From Deltaproteobacteria bacterium (GTDB lineage: Bacteria > Myxococcota_A > UBA9042 > PHBI01 > JACKFB01): a stretch of 64,000 nt of DNA. A program made the translations under genes and the position numbers. Every line of letters starts with the position of its first letter. The stretch's first letter is position 1. This document shows, piece after piece, positions 34,767-46,622 of the stretch. The notes beneath the pieces are model-generated. The model did no database searches. It was not told the origin of the DNA and saw only the letters and a list, made by a program, of their open reading frames with translations. The stretch is taken from contig JACKFB010000001.1 in the NCBI GenBank assembly GCA_020632695.1, forward strand, positions 248,001 through 312,000. Reading direction: 5' to 3'.

Positions 34767-36325
34767 TCAGCGGGTGCGCCAGGCGTCCACGCGAAAGCGC
34801 CCGATGAAGTCCGTGCGCGTGAGGCTCGCCATCAGGCCGTGCTCGCAGCCGGTCACCCGATAGAGGTACCGGTGCGCGAAGGGGTCGCCGATCTGGGCCA
34901 CCCGGCGGCACGGCTCGAAGTCGACCGCTGGGATGGCCAGCTCCTTCCAGCTCTTGTGCTGGTGGTCCCAGGTGTTGCCCGGGTCCAGCTCGAAGCCGCC
35001 GCCCAGCGCGGCCAGGCCGCTCACCTCCACCAGGAACTCGTCGCTCTCCGAGGCCTGGCTCAGCAGCTCGGGCGCCGTGAACGTGATGAGGTCGAAGGGG
35101 TTGGCGTGCAAGAGCTTCGCCGCCACCAGCAGCGCCGTCAGGTCGTCGCCGAGGGGCTCGACGCCGGCCCAGGTGCCGCCGACCCAGTCGCCGATGGGGC
35201 TCCCCAGCCGAAGGCCCGCCGCGTCGCGGGCCAGCGGCGTCCAGGTGCGCGGCACGCGGTGCAGCGAGACGGTGAGCCCGCCGCTGTTGTCCGCGTACGG
35301 GTCGACGGCGCTGAAGGCCGCGTCGTGGATGGCGACCTCGAAGTCGCCCACGTCCGCGGGCACCAGATGGACGTAGGCGTTCTGGAACGGGCACTCCAGA
35401 AGCGGCCGCCGGGCGTCACCGTCGACGACGTAGGAGACGTTGGCCTCCTGCGGCGTCAGCTCGCAGCTCACGCAGCTCGGGTCCAGGTCCTCCAGCGGCT
35501 CGTGCCAGCGGCGCAGCGCGTCCTGCACGCCCGTCTTCGAGAACTGGAAGGTCCCACGCGTCAGCAGCACATGCTCGCAGCCGTCGGCGGGCACGTCGAA
35601 GCGCACCGGCGTGTCGGAGGTCGCGGCCACACGCTGCTCGGCGATGCTGGGACCGAGGATGGCGCCGAAGCAGAGCTCGCTCTCCGTGGCCACGTGGTCT
35701 GCTGGCGGAGAGCAGGGATCGTCGGGGACCGTCTCCAGGGCCGTCGCGCCGGTGCTGGTGTGGGACCTGTGGCGCGAGCCGCCGCCGGAGCTGTCGGCCG
35801 GTCGGGTGGGGAGCAGGAAGGACGGGGCCCCAGCGGCGAGGGCGGCGGCGTATCCGGCCTGCAGGCTGGCGACGGTCTCCTCGGGGAGCGCTCGCGGTGG
35901 CGTGGCCTGTGCCGGCGCGTCGGGGGGCTCAGGCCGCGCCGACGGGGCCGCGCGCCGCTCATGGCGGCGGGGGGGCGAGGCGGCTGCGGGCGCGTCGGCG
36001 GCCGCGGGCGGTCGCGTCGGCGGCAGCCGGTGCGTCCGGCGGCGGTGCTTCGGGCGCGTCGGCCGGGCGCGAAGACCGGGGGCGGGGGCGCCTCGAGCTC
36101 GTCCGGCGCCTCGGCTGCACCGGCACCTCGCGGCGCCTGCGCGTGGGCGGGCGAGGGCACGGCGACGCCCACGCCCTGCGGTGACTCGCGGCTCGCCACC
36201 ACCGCCAGCGGCGTCGGCGCCGGGAGCAGCGCGGAGGCTCCGACCAGCGCCGCGCACAAGCCCAGGCCGGCCGCGACCCAGAGCCGGGTGCGAGCGCCCC
36301 AGCGCCGCTCACGCTCACCCCACAT
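34767..36325 (-). CDS. membrane-anchored protein with Pro-rich linker and Cys-containing periplasmic domain, apparent frameshift
   Basis: From ATG 36325 the first frame encodes a basic start, one membrane helix (VAAGLGLCAALVGASALL) and an Ala/Pro/Glu linker. The C-terminal domain of about 410 residues (PEETVASLQAGYAAALAAG to VDAWRTR, with CVSC, LECP and GCEHG) is in another frame. Between about 36063 and 36012 the most linker-like translation (DAPEAPPPDAPAAADA) lies in the third frame. A net loss of one base, or two extra bases, would restore one protein of about 520 residues; a G7 run lies at 35969-35975. It overlaps the upstream membrane-protein gene by 11 bases, so the two are coupled. Function unknown. 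Confidence 0.6.
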
Positions 36326-38351
36326 GGCGCCACACGCCGGCCCGCGCCGGTCCGGAGGCCGCACCAGCCAGCGCGCGCCGGAGCTGCTGGGTCAGGGCCG
36401 CCGCCGCGCTGGTGGTCGCCACCTCGACCAGCGCTCCGTGGGCCAGCGCTCCCGGCCGCGCCAGGGCCGAGGCCACCCGTCGGCCGTCTTCCGCGGAGCC
36501 CACGCGGTGGACCGCCGCCTCGGATCTGCCGAGGGCGCGCGCGGTTCCGGGTGGGGCCAGCAGCACCCGGCCCGGAGCGAGCGCGTTCAGCTTCACCTCG
36601 GGCGCATCGACCGGACGGAGCTCCTCCATGGTGTCGTCGAGGCAGCCGGTGGCCATCCAGCAAGTATCTCCGCCGGGCGCATCGGGGGCGGCGAGCTCCA
36701 GCGCCGCGAGGGCCAGCGGGAGCTGGAAGCTGCGTCCCTCCACCGACGCGGCGTCGGCGCCGGGGTGCGAGAGCACGACGCGGAGGCGGAGGCTGTGCGC
36801 TGCCAGGGCCGCGAGCTCCGGGCGGTGCAGGAGCCCGTTCAGGGTGGCGATGACCTCGTCGCGCAGGCGCCCGTGGCAGGGGCGCCTTCCAAGCCACACC
36901 TCGTGCACCCGCGAGGCGGCCAGGCCGCCCGCGAGCACGGTCAGCTCGAGCGAGAGCGTGCCGATGTGGAGCTGGCGCGCGCGCTCGACCAGCAGCAGGG
37001 GCGTGCGCACCGCCGTCACCAACCCCAACGTGGCCGGGTCGGGCAGCTCGGGCGCGGTGTGGGCCGGCAGCGGGAGGCTGGCCCCGGCGACGGTGAGGGC
37101 GATGGCGACCGAGCAGAGGCAGGCGTCCAGCGGCGGGCCGAGGCCGCGCAGACCCGCCACGGGGCCGGAGAGCTGGAGCAGATCGGAGACCGCGCTGCCG
37201 AGCAGCGGGCACAGCACCAGGGCGCCGACGCAAGCGCCGAGGGCCAGCCGCCCGGTCCAGACGTCGGTGGCGCCCGGAGCGGCCGGTCGCCCGAGGCTGT
37301 GCGGGACCAGCGCCAGCGGCGCCAGGGTCGCGGCGACCAGGTAGGCGAGGTAGCTGGATCGGAGCTGGGTGGCCGGCCAGCCGCCCAGCCCCGCCGCGTC
37401 GGCCACGAGCGAGCTGCCGAAGAAGACCGCGGCGAACAGGGCCACGACCGCGGCCGCCCCGCGTCCGAGCGGGAGGGGAGCCTTCGCCTCGCGGCGGCCG
37501 AGGCAGGCGCCGAGCAGCGCTCCGCCTCCCACGAGCAACCCGGCGAGCAGCGCCATCGGGAGCAGGCCCGCCACGATGCCGCCGACGTCGGAGGGGGTGA
37601 GCAGCAGGGTGAGGGCGCCGAGCCCACCGCCCAGCGCGCCGCCCAGCGCGCAGTCGACGGCGCCGGGCCGGCGGGGCAGCGCGGACAGCTCGCGGCGGCG
37701 CGTCCGGCGTGCGAAGACCAGCAGCAGGGCGGCCGCGGCGGCGACTACGAGCCCGGCCAGGGCGAATCGCGCGATGTCGGCAGGCGAGCCCGCCATCCGG
37801 ATGGCGGTGAGGTGCATGGCCTTGGCGATGGTCCAAGGTGCGTCGGGGCTGGCGCGGCGGACCAGCGCGACGTCCCAGCCGGCCCAGGCCTCGGTGCGGA
37901 GGAAGCACTCGACCGTGCCGGCCTCATCGGTGCAGTCGGTGGGCCGCAGGACGTTGCGGGCGACGATGTCGCCGGCGTCGTGGCGGAGGGCCCCCGTGCC
38001 GCTCGGCGCGATGGCGAGGGTGACCGCGCACGGGCCGGAGGGGTGGGGGGCGGAGTAGCGGACCCGGAGGCCCATGGCGCCGTCCGCCGGGCCGCGCGCA
38101 GGCGCGCAGAGCTGGTGAACGCAGTGGGTGCACGCGTCGGTCTGCAGGCTGCTGCAGGCGATCGAGTCGGTCCAGAGCGCCGGCGTAGCGCAGCGGCCAT
38201 CGCCCGATGCGTGCGCCACCGGTCCGTAGACGTGCAGCGGGTCCGGGGGGCGCGGCGCGAGCTGGGCGCCCAAGAAGAGCGCGCACGGCAGCAGGATGGC
38301 CACGACGAGCCGTGCGAGCACGCGGCCGTCAGGTGGACGCGACGTCGGCAA
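36315..38351 (-). CDS. polytopic membrane protein with periplasmic and cytoplasmic domains
   Basis: This intact 678-residue protein has an N-terminal signal-anchor (about 12-30), a periplasmic domain of about 160 residues with paired Cys (CSSLQTDACTHC, LCAP), then six or seven membrane helices (about 200-430) and a cytoplasmic domain of about 240 residues with no recognised motif. It is a paralogue in layout of the gene at 32417. The coupling to the membrane-anchored protein (overlap at 36315-36325) suggests a complex. No transporter or kinase signature was found. Confidence 0.75.
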   Translation of the reverse strand: MPTSRPPDGRVLARLVVAILLPCALFLGAQLAPRPPDPLHVYGPVAHASGDGRCATPALWTDSIACSSLQTDACTHCVHQLCAPARGPADGAMGLRVRYSAPHPSGPCAVTLAIAPSGTGALRHDAGDIVARNVLRPTDCTDEAGTVECFLRTEAWAGWDVALVRRASPDAPWTIAKAMHLTAIRMAGSPADIARFALAGLVVAAAAALLLVFARRTRRRELSALPRRPGAVDCALGGALGGGLGALTLLLTPSDVGGIVAGLLPMALLAGLLVGGGALLGACLGRREAKAPLPLGRGAAAVVALFAAVFFGSSLVADAAGLGGWPATQLRSSYLAYLVAATLAPLALVPHSLGRPAAPGATDVWTGRLALGACVGALVLCPLLGSAVSDLLQLSGPVAGLRGLGPPLDACLCSVAIALTVAGASLPLPAHTAPELPDPATLGLVTAVRTPLLLVERARQLHIGTLSLELTVLAGGLAASRVHEVWLGRRPCHGRLRDEVIATLNGLLHRPELAALAAHSLRLRVVLSHPGADAASVEGRSFQLPLALAALELAAPDAPGGDTCWMATGCLDDTMEELRPVDAPEVKLNALAPGRVLLAPPGTARALGRSEAAVHRVGSAEDGRRVASALARPGALAHGALVEVATTSAAAALTQQLRRALAGAASGPARAGVWRHVG

Positions 38352-38378
38352 GGAGGCCTCGCATCGTGAGACGGAAGC

Positions 38379-39251
38379 TCAGAGTTGGACGACCCGAACG
38401 CTGATGAGATCGTCGACGACGATACCACGGAGCGCGCCGACGTTCACGCCGCCGAAGCTGTCGCGCGGATACGCGCAGGTGCCGCTCAGCTCGGTGCCGT
38501 CGCCGAAGCTGAACTCGAGGCGGTATTCGGCGCTCGCGAGCTCGGCGGCGGGGTCGGGCGCGACGAAGCAGCGCAGGTAGCCGGCGTCGGCGAAGTAGCG
38601 CACCAGGACGGGGGCGGCGCTGGAGTGGGGCCGGACCCACAGCTCGGCGCCGTCGTGGGTGGGGGGCGAGGCGGCCGCGAGCACCGGGGCCGCGTCGGGC
38701 AGGGAGGCGTCGACGCGCGCCTGGTCCGCCCGGCGGCGGCACCACAGACAGACCAGCGGTCCTTCGACGTGGGCGGCCGCGGCGGGGGAGAGCGGCGTCT
38801 CCAGCAGCAGCTCGACCGGAGGATGCAGGTTGTTCCACAGCGGCTCGAAGGCGGCGGAGCGGGAGGCGCGAAAGGCCTCGAAGCCGGTGCCCGACGGGTG
38901 CGCGGCGTAGTAGTCGCGGGCCTGCTCATAGGTCGGCGCCAGCGCGTAGAAGAGCCGGGCGGGCGAGGCCTCGGGCGCGTCGGGGCCAGCGTCGTCGGTG
39001 TCGGGGTCGGCGTCGTCGAGGCCGCAGCCGGCGGCGTCGGAGAGCTCGCAGAGCAGGAGCCAGCCGAGCTCGGCGCGCGCATCGAGGCCCGCGGCGAGCG
39101 CCCCCGCGCCGAGCAGGTCCTCGGCCGCTGCCACGGCTTCGGCTGCCGTGATGTCCGGTCGCAGGACCATGCGGCGAGCGAGACGCTGCAGCGCTTGATA
39201 GAGGTGGACACCGGCTGGGTGGGGCGATCCAGGCGGTGTGCCATCACTCAT
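38379..39251 (-). CDS. hypothetical protein (290 aa)
   Basis: A soluble, acidic, Ala-rich protein starting MSDGTPPGSPH. It has an N-terminal helical part, a middle with LWNNLHPPVELLLETP and LVCLWCRRR, and a C-terminal beta-type part ending in SVRVVQL. No signal peptide or membrane helix is visible and no family was recognised. Its ATG overlaps the stop of the upstream gene (ATGAGTGA), and the membrane-protein gene follows after 27 bases, so it belongs to a four-gene coupled operon. Confidence 0.65.
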   Translation of the reverse strand: MSDGTPPGSPHPAGVHLYQALQRLARRMVLRPDITAAEAVAAAEDLLGAGALAAGLDARAELGWLLLCELSDAAGCGLDDADPDTDDAGPDAPEASPARLFYALAPTYEQARDYYAAHPSGTGFEAFRASRSAAFEPLWNNLHPPVELLLETPLSPAAAAHVEGPLVCLWCRRRADQARVDASLPDAAPVLAAASPPTHDGAELWVRPHSSAAPVLVRYFADAGYLRCFVAPDPAAELASAEYRLEFSFGDGTELSGTCAYPRDSFGGVNVGALRGIVVDDLISVRVVQL

Positions 39252-40437
39252 CGGGAGGAGCCTCGGAGAGCGCAGGGGAGTGGGCGATGTCTTCGAGCGC
39301 GCCCCACACATCATACTCGTCCCAGAAGGGATCGGGTTCCACAACCACCCAGCGCGCCAGACAACGGGTGCGCCCGCGCTCGATGCGCTTGCGCTCGGCG
39401 ACGCCGCCCGAGTGATTGTCGGCGTAGGGGTGGGGGGCCACCTCGTTCGCCGGAGCGGGGCCGCCGACGGTGGAGCTGAGCACGAAGCCCAGCTCGTGGA
39501 TCGCCACGTCGGCGAACTCCTCGGGCGGCCGGCCCTCCCGGCAGAGGCGGCTGATGCCTTCGAGGAGCTCCAGCAGGTACTCGACGTGCAGGCGCAGCCA
39601 GCCGCTCGGCGAGCTGAGGCGCACGAAGGTGTGGCGCGCCATGCGGCAGGCGCCCGCGGCCTTGCGGGCGAGCCGGCGCTGGTCGGAGCTGGTGGCGCGG
39701 GGCGAGTCCCCGCGGCGAAGCGCGGCGGCGTACCGCGACCACGTCGGCTCGATGGCGCCGAACAGGCAGGCCAGGCGGTGAGCGTCCTCGGCGGTGGGCC
39801 AGCCCAGCGACGCGTCCATGCGCTGGCGCACCTCGGCGACGGTCTGGGTCAGCGAGCGCCACGCCACCGGCGCGTGCGCGGCCGTCGACTCGGCGAGGTG
39901 TCGGAAGAACACGTCACCGTCCCGGCTCTCGAAGCGCCGAAGCAGGGTGCCTGTGAGCGACCAGGCGTAGAGCCCGGGGGCGCGCGCCGGAGCCGAGCAG
40001 ACCACCCGCGCCGCGTGCAGCCCGATGCAGGCCTCCAGCGCGGCCGGGAGCTCGCAGCAAGCCCGCAGGAACTCACGCTCGGGCGGCTCGAGCGGGGCGG
40101 ACGAGCCGCCGTGTCGCCGCCTCAGCTCGCGGCGCTCGAGCAGCTCGTCGGCCAGCTCGCCCAGCTCCTCGGCCATCGCCCGCAGGAGCTGCGGCTCCTC
40201 TCGCGCCTGGCCGTAGAGCACGCGGCAGGCCAGGTCGTGGAAGGCTCCGCCCTCGACGGGATAGCCGTACTCGCTCGCCGACCGGACCCAGCGCTCACAT
40301 GTCTGCACGAGGTGCGTCCCGGCCCCGGATCGCCGCCGCCCACGAGCAGCGCCGCCGATCCCCGAGGGATGGAGGGTTGAAGCTGGCGCCCACGGCGCCC
40401 GGAGGATCGAGAGGAGCCCCGAGCGTACCACCCTCAT
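39244..40437 (-). CDS. hypothetical helical protein (397 aa)
   Basis: A soluble, mostly helical protein with recurrent Cys (REFLRACCELP, VVCSAP, HRLACLFG, GACRMARH) and a conserved-looking acidic tail VEPDPFWDEYDVWGAL. No family was recognised. The first possible ATG (40437) follows a G-rich stretch, but the first 40 residues are of low quality, and a GTG at 40308 (start VQTCERW) may be the true start. First gene of the operon running to 34767. Confidence 0.6.
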   Translation of the reverse strand: MRVVRSGLLSILRAPWAPASTLHPSGIGGAARGRRRSGAGTHLVQTCERWVRSASEYGYPVEGGAFHDLACRVLYGQAREEPQLLRAMAEELGELADELLERRELRRRHGGSSAPLEPPEREFLRACCELPAALEACIGLHAARVVCSAPARAPGLYAWSLTGTLLRRFESRDGDVFFRHLAESTAAHAPVAWRSLTQTVAEVRQRMDASLGWPTAEDAHRLACLFGAIEPTWSRYAAALRRGDSPRATSSDQRRLARKAAGACRMARHTFVRLSSPSGWLRLHVEYLLELLEGISRLCREGRPPEEFADVAIHELGFVLSSTVGGPAPANEVAPHPYADNHSGGVAERKRIERGRTRCLARWVVVEPDPFWDEYDVWGALEDIAHSPALSEAPPDE

Positions 40438-40445
40438 CGCCCCCC

Positions 40446-40452
40446 TGTGACA
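40446..40452 (-). promoter_or_regulatory. GGGGGTGTCACAGGGGG word at the head of the unknown operon
   Basis: Read on the minus strand, GGGTGGGGGTGTCACAGGG lies just upstream of the ATG at 40437. If it is a promoter or operator, the gene probably starts further in (for instance GTG 40308). Confidence 0.35.
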
Positions 40453-40470
40453 CCCCCACCCGTCCGGAGG

Positions 40471-41178
40471 TCAGGGCAGCGGGCCCGGGGCTGGGGAGAG
40501 GGTGCGGCCGCTGGGGGAGGAGGCGATGCCCACGCTGAGAGAGCCGCCGACCGGGACCAGCTTGCGACCGGATGGCGCGGTGGCGACGCCGACGACGGTC
40601 GCCGGAGGGAGCGGCGTGAGCGTGAGCGGGCCGGGCAGAGGACCGCCGTCGTCGCCGTCGGTGCTCGCGTCGCCGTCGGTGCCGTCGTCGCCGTCGGGCA
40701 GCGTGGCGTCGCCGTCGACCAGATCGGGCAGATCGGGGCCGGGGTCGCCGGTCTCGGGCGCGTCGACGGCGACGTCGCCGGTATCGGTGAGGTCCGGGCC
40801 GGGATCGGCGGCGTCCGGGACCACCTCCGCCGCGTCGGGGCCTGGGTCGGCGCCGTCCGCATCCGGGCCGGGCAGGTCCGGCGCAGGGTCCGCGACGTCC
40901 GGCAGCGCCTCGGCCACGTCAGGACCCGGATCGGCCACGTCGGGCGACGTCTCGACGGCGTCGGGCAACACGATGGGCACGTCGGGGTGCGGCGAGCCGT
41001 CATCGCCCTGGCCGTCCAGCGCCGCGGTGTCGTTGGCGTCGGCGTCGTCCGCGTCGTTCAGGGCCGCCGGATCGGCGCAGGCGCCGGTGGCGAGCGCCAG
41101 GGCGGCGAGATGGAACCACCGGAAGGCGAAGCGGCCCCGGGCTGGCCGGCGGCGATGCGCTGAAGCGTGGGAGAGCAC
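40471..41178 (-). CDS. Asp/Pro-rich lipoprotein
   Basis: GTG 41178 is chosen: GGAGG lies 8 bases upstream. The 235-residue product has a lipoprotein signal (lipobox ATGAC) and then a long low-complexity stretch of DPGPD, DVADP and DGD repeats (about residues 40-180), strongly acidic. It ends with two copies of a VG(V/I)A(T/S)xPSGR motif near the C-terminus. The acidic stalk matches linkers of other lipoproteins in this window. Function unknown. Confidence 0.65.
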   Translation of the reverse strand: MLSHASAHRRRPARGRFAFRWFHLAALALATGACADPAALNDADDADANDTAALDGQGDDGSPHPDVPIVLPDAVETSPDVADPGPDVAEALPDVADPAPDLPGPDADGADPGPDAAEVVPDAADPGPDLTDTGDVAVDAPETGDPGPDLPDLVDGDATLPDGDDGTDGDASTDGDDGGPLPGPLTLTPLPPATVVGVATAPSGRKLVPVGGSLSVGIASSPSGRTLSPAPGPLP

Positions 41179-41322
41179 GTCCGATACCTCCGTCGAGGTC
41201 GGGCCGGGCACACCGAGATCGGAGGTGGGGTGCCGCGCGGGGGTGGAGCGCCTGTGGATGGTTCGTTCGACCGTGGCACCGCGGCTCGCTGAGGGTCAAC
41301 GCCGCGCGGCCCGGCCGGGGGG

Positions 41323-41329
41323 TGTCACA
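41323..41329. promoter_or_regulatory. GGGGGGTGTCACAG word between the PEGA and lipoprotein genes
   Basis: Copy of the recurring word, about 145 bases upstream of the lipoprotein start and directly after the stop of the PEGA gene. Confidence 0.3.
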
Positions 41330-41330
41330 G

Positions 41331-42457
41331 TCAGGGCAGCGCCCAGGTGAGCATCGCGCCCACCTCGCGTCCCAGCAGCGGATCGACCCGCACCGTCGCT
41401 GCTGACGGGCGCGTCCGCCTGCTCCCCACGACGACCATGACGACTCCGCTGACCAGCGCGGCGCCGCCGATGGCATAGAGCGCCGTCGCCGCCGCCTGGC
41501 GACGGTCGGATTTCGCGTTGAGGTCCTTCCAGCGCTGGAGGTCGTCTCCGGTCAGCACCGTGGCCCCGTTGGAGCTGAGGTCGTCCGCTTCGTCGACGGC
41601 GGCCTGACCCCAGACTGTCATCCCCGCCCCGGTCGCCGCCGCGGCCAGCCCGGTGGCCAGCAAGGTCCAGCCGGCGTTGCGCAGCCCGTGTCCCTTCCGC
41701 ACCGGGGCGGGAGTGACGGGCTCGGGGATCACCGGCGTGGGCTCGGGTGTGGACTGCGGCTTCTCGACCTGGACCGGCTTCGAGGCGCCCACCGGCGGCG
41801 CTACGGCGGCGAGCGTGTAGCGCTCGGTGGCGCCGTGTCCCGCCCGGACCTCGAGGGTGCGGGTCACCGCCTCGTGGCCGGGCGCGCTCACGTCGACCGT
41901 GTGCTCGCCGGCGCGGAGCCCGACGGTGCGGGGTGCCTGGAACTCGACGCCGCCGACTCGCACCCGCGCGCCGGCGGGAGTCGCCTCGATTCGCACCCAG
42001 CCGAGCTTTCGGTCGCACTTGCGCGCGAGGATCGGCAAGGTCTTGTCGATGTAGTCCCGCGCAGGCTCGGAGGGGTCGAGGTCCGCCGCCAGCATCAGAT
42101 CCAGGACGCCGTCACACGGCATGCGCAGATTCGCGTGGAGGTCCGCCAGGAGGTTGGCCAGGTCGGCGTTGGGGTCGAGGTCGAAAGCGCGGAGCGCGGC
42201 GGGGAGGGCCGCCTTGTATCTGCGGCGCCCGTGGTCCGCCCACGCCTGCTGCTGCAGCGCCACGGCCTCGCGGAGCTGATCCCTCGAGAGGCGGGCTGCG
42301 GGTTGAAAGGCGCGCAGCCGTGCGTCGGGGGGCGCCTTCGGAGCGGCCGCCCTCGCGACGGTCGGCACGAGCGCAGCGCTGGCCACCGCGAGGCCCGCGG
42401 CCAATGCGAGCGCGATGGTGGTTCGCGGCAGGGCGCGCCACATCGGGTGCGGTGTCA

Positions 42458-42458
<1 letters not shown>
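41331..42458 (-). CDS. PEGA-domain protein, partner of the Ser/Thr kinase
   Basis: The 375-residue protein has a signal peptide (about 5-32), a helical TPR-like region (about 40-150, VALQQQAWADHGRRRYKAAL), a PEGA domain (about 160-225, WVRIEATPAGARVRVGG with GLRAGEHTVDVSAPG), a Pro/Glu linker and two C-terminal membrane helices (about 265-285 and 335-355). PEGA domains sit outside the cytoplasm and often go with Hanks-type kinases in Myxococcota. The start overlaps the kinase stop by one base (TGATG), so the two are coupled. Confidence 0.82.
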
Positions 42459-44380
<1,922 letters not shown>

Positions 44381-44483
44381 CGGATTGCGAGCTCCCTGCG
44401 GGCGCGTCCGGGTGAGGTGTGGTGTGGGCTCACGCTAGCGCGTCGAATGGCGGGAGTCTCGCCGGGAGCGGCCGCCCAGGGGG

Positions 44484-44490
44484 TGTCACA
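44484..44490. promoter_or_regulatory. GGGGGTGTCACAGG word in the kinase / LolA gap
   Basis: Lies about 100 bases from both the kinase start (44380) and the LolA-like start (44591), so it could act on either divergent gene. Confidence 0.35.
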
Positions 44491-44590
44491 GGTGCGGGCC
44501 CGCCGCCCGACCGCGTCTCGGGGGCGGAAGCTGACCCCGGGACTCGGAGGTTGTACCTTGGCGACCAGCTCCCGCACCGAGGAGGCCCCG

Positions 44591-45355
44591 ATGCGTTCGC
44601 TCCTGACCTGCGTCTGCTTGCTGACGCTCGCTCCCCTGGCCCTCGCCGACGAGGCGCCGCCGCTGCCGGAGGTCGCCCGCGTCGTCGACCACATGGACGA
44701 TCTCTACCGCTCCAAGTCCTCCGAGGGGCGCGTGGTGATGAAGGTGGTGACCGAGAACTACCAGCGTGAGCTGACCATGGACGTGTGGTCCAAGGGCGAC
44801 GACGAGGCGCTGGTGGTCATCCGCTCGCCGGCGCGTGAGGCGGGCACGGCGACGCTGCGCAACGACGACGGCCTCTGGAACTACGCGCCGCGCGCCGACC
44901 GCCTCATCCGCATCCCCTCGGGCCTGCTCAGCCAGTCCTGGATGGGCAGCCACTTCTCCAACGACGATCTGATGCGCGAGTCCAGCTACGACGACGACTA
45001 CGACGCCAGCCTGGCCTGGGGCGATCGCGGCGGCCAGCGCGTGCTGGTGATGACCCTGGTGCCGAAGAAGGAGGCGGCGGTGGTCTACACCAGGCTGGTC
45101 TTCACGATGACCACCGAGGGGTGGCTGCCGCTGTCGGCCGACTTCTACGACGGCGACGACGTGGTCAAGCGGATGACCTACTCCGACATCGGCGACCTGG
45201 GCGGGCGCAAGGTGCCGAAGAAGCTGGTCGTCGTGCCCACCGACAAGCCCAAGGAGTCGACGACGGTCACCTACGAGAAGATGAGCTTCGACGGCCCCAT
45301 CGACGAGACGCTGTTCACGCCGCGCGGGGTGCGGCGGGTGGCCCAGCAGCGGTGA
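44591..45355 (+). CDS. LolA-like outer-membrane lipoprotein-sorting protein
   Basis: The 254-residue product has a signal peptide (about 1-19, ALA) and the fold-family pattern of COG2834: VVMKVVTENYQRELTMDVWSKGDDEALVVI, RNDDGLWNYAPRADRLIRIP, and MTYSDIGDLGGRKVPKKL. It is predicted to be periplasmic and to bind lipid or acyl chains. It heads an operon with two FtsX-type permeases, an ATPase and an outer-membrane barrel, suggesting a lipid or lipoprotein export route. AGGAGG precedes the ATG by about 8 bases. The next gene overlaps by GTGA. Confidence 0.87.
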   Translation: MRSLLTCVCLLTLAPLALADEAPPLPEVARVVDHMDDLYRSKSSEGRVVMKVVTENYQRELTMDVWSKGDDEALVVIRSPAREAGTATLRNDDGLWNYAPRADRLIRIPSGLLSQSWMGSHFSNDDLMRESSYDDDYDASLAWGDRGGQRVLVMTLVPKKEAAVVYTRLVFTMTTEGWLPLSADFYDGDDVVKRMTYSDIGDLGGRKVPKKLVVVPTDKPKESTTVTYEKMSFDGPIDETLFTPRGVRRVAQQR

Positions 45356-46620
45356 GCCTGCCGCTGGCCATACGCAACGTGTTCCGCAACCGCTGGCGGA
45401 GCGGCCTGACCATGGGCGGCATCGCCCTGGCGACGGCGCTGGTCATCTGGGTGCAGTGCATGACCAACGCCATGCTGGACCAGATGGTGCGCGGCGCGGT
45501 CGGGGTCGAGCTGGGCGAGGTGCTGATCCAGTCCGAGGCGATGGTGCGCGAGCGCAGCCTCTTCCACGCGCTGCCCTGGACCCCCGAGACCGAACACGCC
45601 ATCGCCGGCGTGGCCGGTGTGGCGGCGCTGACCCCGCGGGTGGAGGCCTTCGGGCTCATCGGGCACGAGCGGCGCTCGGTGGTGGGGCGCATGATCGGCG
45701 TGGACCCGGCGGCCGAAGCGCGGGCCACCCATCTGGACCGGGGCGTCGTCGCCGGCGCCTGGCTCTCGACCGCGCCCGCCCCGCCGCCGGCGCCGCGTGA
45801 GGTGGTGCTGGGTCGCGCGGTCGCCGACCAGCTCGGCGTCGCGCCGGGCGACGAGCTGGTGGTGTTCCTGCAGGCCGCCGATGGCTCGCTGGGCAACGAC
45901 GTGCTGAAGGTGGTCGGCACCGTGCGCACGGGCTCGTCGGTGCTGGACCGCACCGCGCTCTACGCCCACCTGGACGACGTGCAGTACCTCACCGCCCTCG
46001 ACGGCCGCGTCCACGAGGTCGCCGTCACCCTCGCGTCTGGCGCCGACCCCGGCCCGGTCGCCGCCGCCATCCGCGCGGCGCTCCCCGATCCCGGCCCGGA
46101 CGGGACCGCGCTGTCGGTGCGCCCCTGGTTCGACGTGGTGCCCGAGCTGCACGAGCTGGTCGAGTTCTCCCGGCGCTACAACTCGCTCATCTACGTCATC
46201 GTCTTCCTCATCGCCGCCCTGGGCATCCTCAACACCCAGCGCATGAGCGTGCTGGAGCGCCGCCGCGAGCTGGGCGTGCTGCTGGCCATCGGCCTGAGCC
46301 CCGCCCGCCTCGCCGGCATCGTCGTCGTCGAGACCCTGACGCTGACCGGCCTCGGCGGCCTGCTCGGCATGGCGCTGGGCACCGCGGTGTCGCTCTATCA
46401 CGCGCGCAACGGCTTCGACATGGCCGCGCTCTCCGGCAACGGCGAGGGCTTCACCTACATGGGCGTCACCTTCGACGGCCGCTTCTACCTGCAGGTCAGC
46501 GCCGACGCGGTGCTCATCCCCTTCGCGGTCATCATGGCCGTCGCGCTCGCCTGTGGCCTGTGGCCGGCGCTCAAGGCTGCGCTCCTCGACCCCGTCCGCG
46601 CCATCGCCGGGAGGACCTGA
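45352..46620 (+). CDS. ABC transporter permease, FtsX/LolC-like (1)
   Basis: A 422-residue MacB/LolCDE-type permease: one N-terminal helix (about 15-38), a large periplasmic domain (about 40-270) and three C-terminal helices (SLIYVIVFLIAALGILNTQRM, VVVETLTLTGLGGLLGMALG, and the last near 390-410). GTG start overlapping the LolA-like stop. It should pair with the next permease and the ATPase as a mechanotransmission transporter that acts on periplasmic or outer-leaflet substrates. Confidence 0.88.
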   Translation: MSLPLAIRNVFRNRWRSGLTMGGIALATALVIWVQCMTNAMLDQMVRGAVGVELGEVLIQSEAMVRERSLFHALPWTPETEHAIAGVAGVAALTPRVEAFGLIGHERRSVVGRMIGVDPAAEARATHLDRGVVAGAWLSTAPAPPPAPREVVLGRAVADQLGVAPGDELVVFLQAADGSLGNDVLKVVGTVRTGSSVLDRTALYAHLDDVQYLTALDGRVHEVAVTLASGADPGPVAAAIRAALPDPGPDGTALSVRPWFDVVPELHELVEFSRRYNSLIYVIVFLIAALGILNTQRMSVLERRRELGVLLAIGLSPARLAGIVVVETLTLTGLGGLLGMALGTAVSLYHARNGFDMAALSGNGEGFTYMGVTFDGRFYLQVSADAVLIPFAVIMAVALACGLWPALKAALLDPVRAIAGRT

Positions 46621-46622
46621 GC

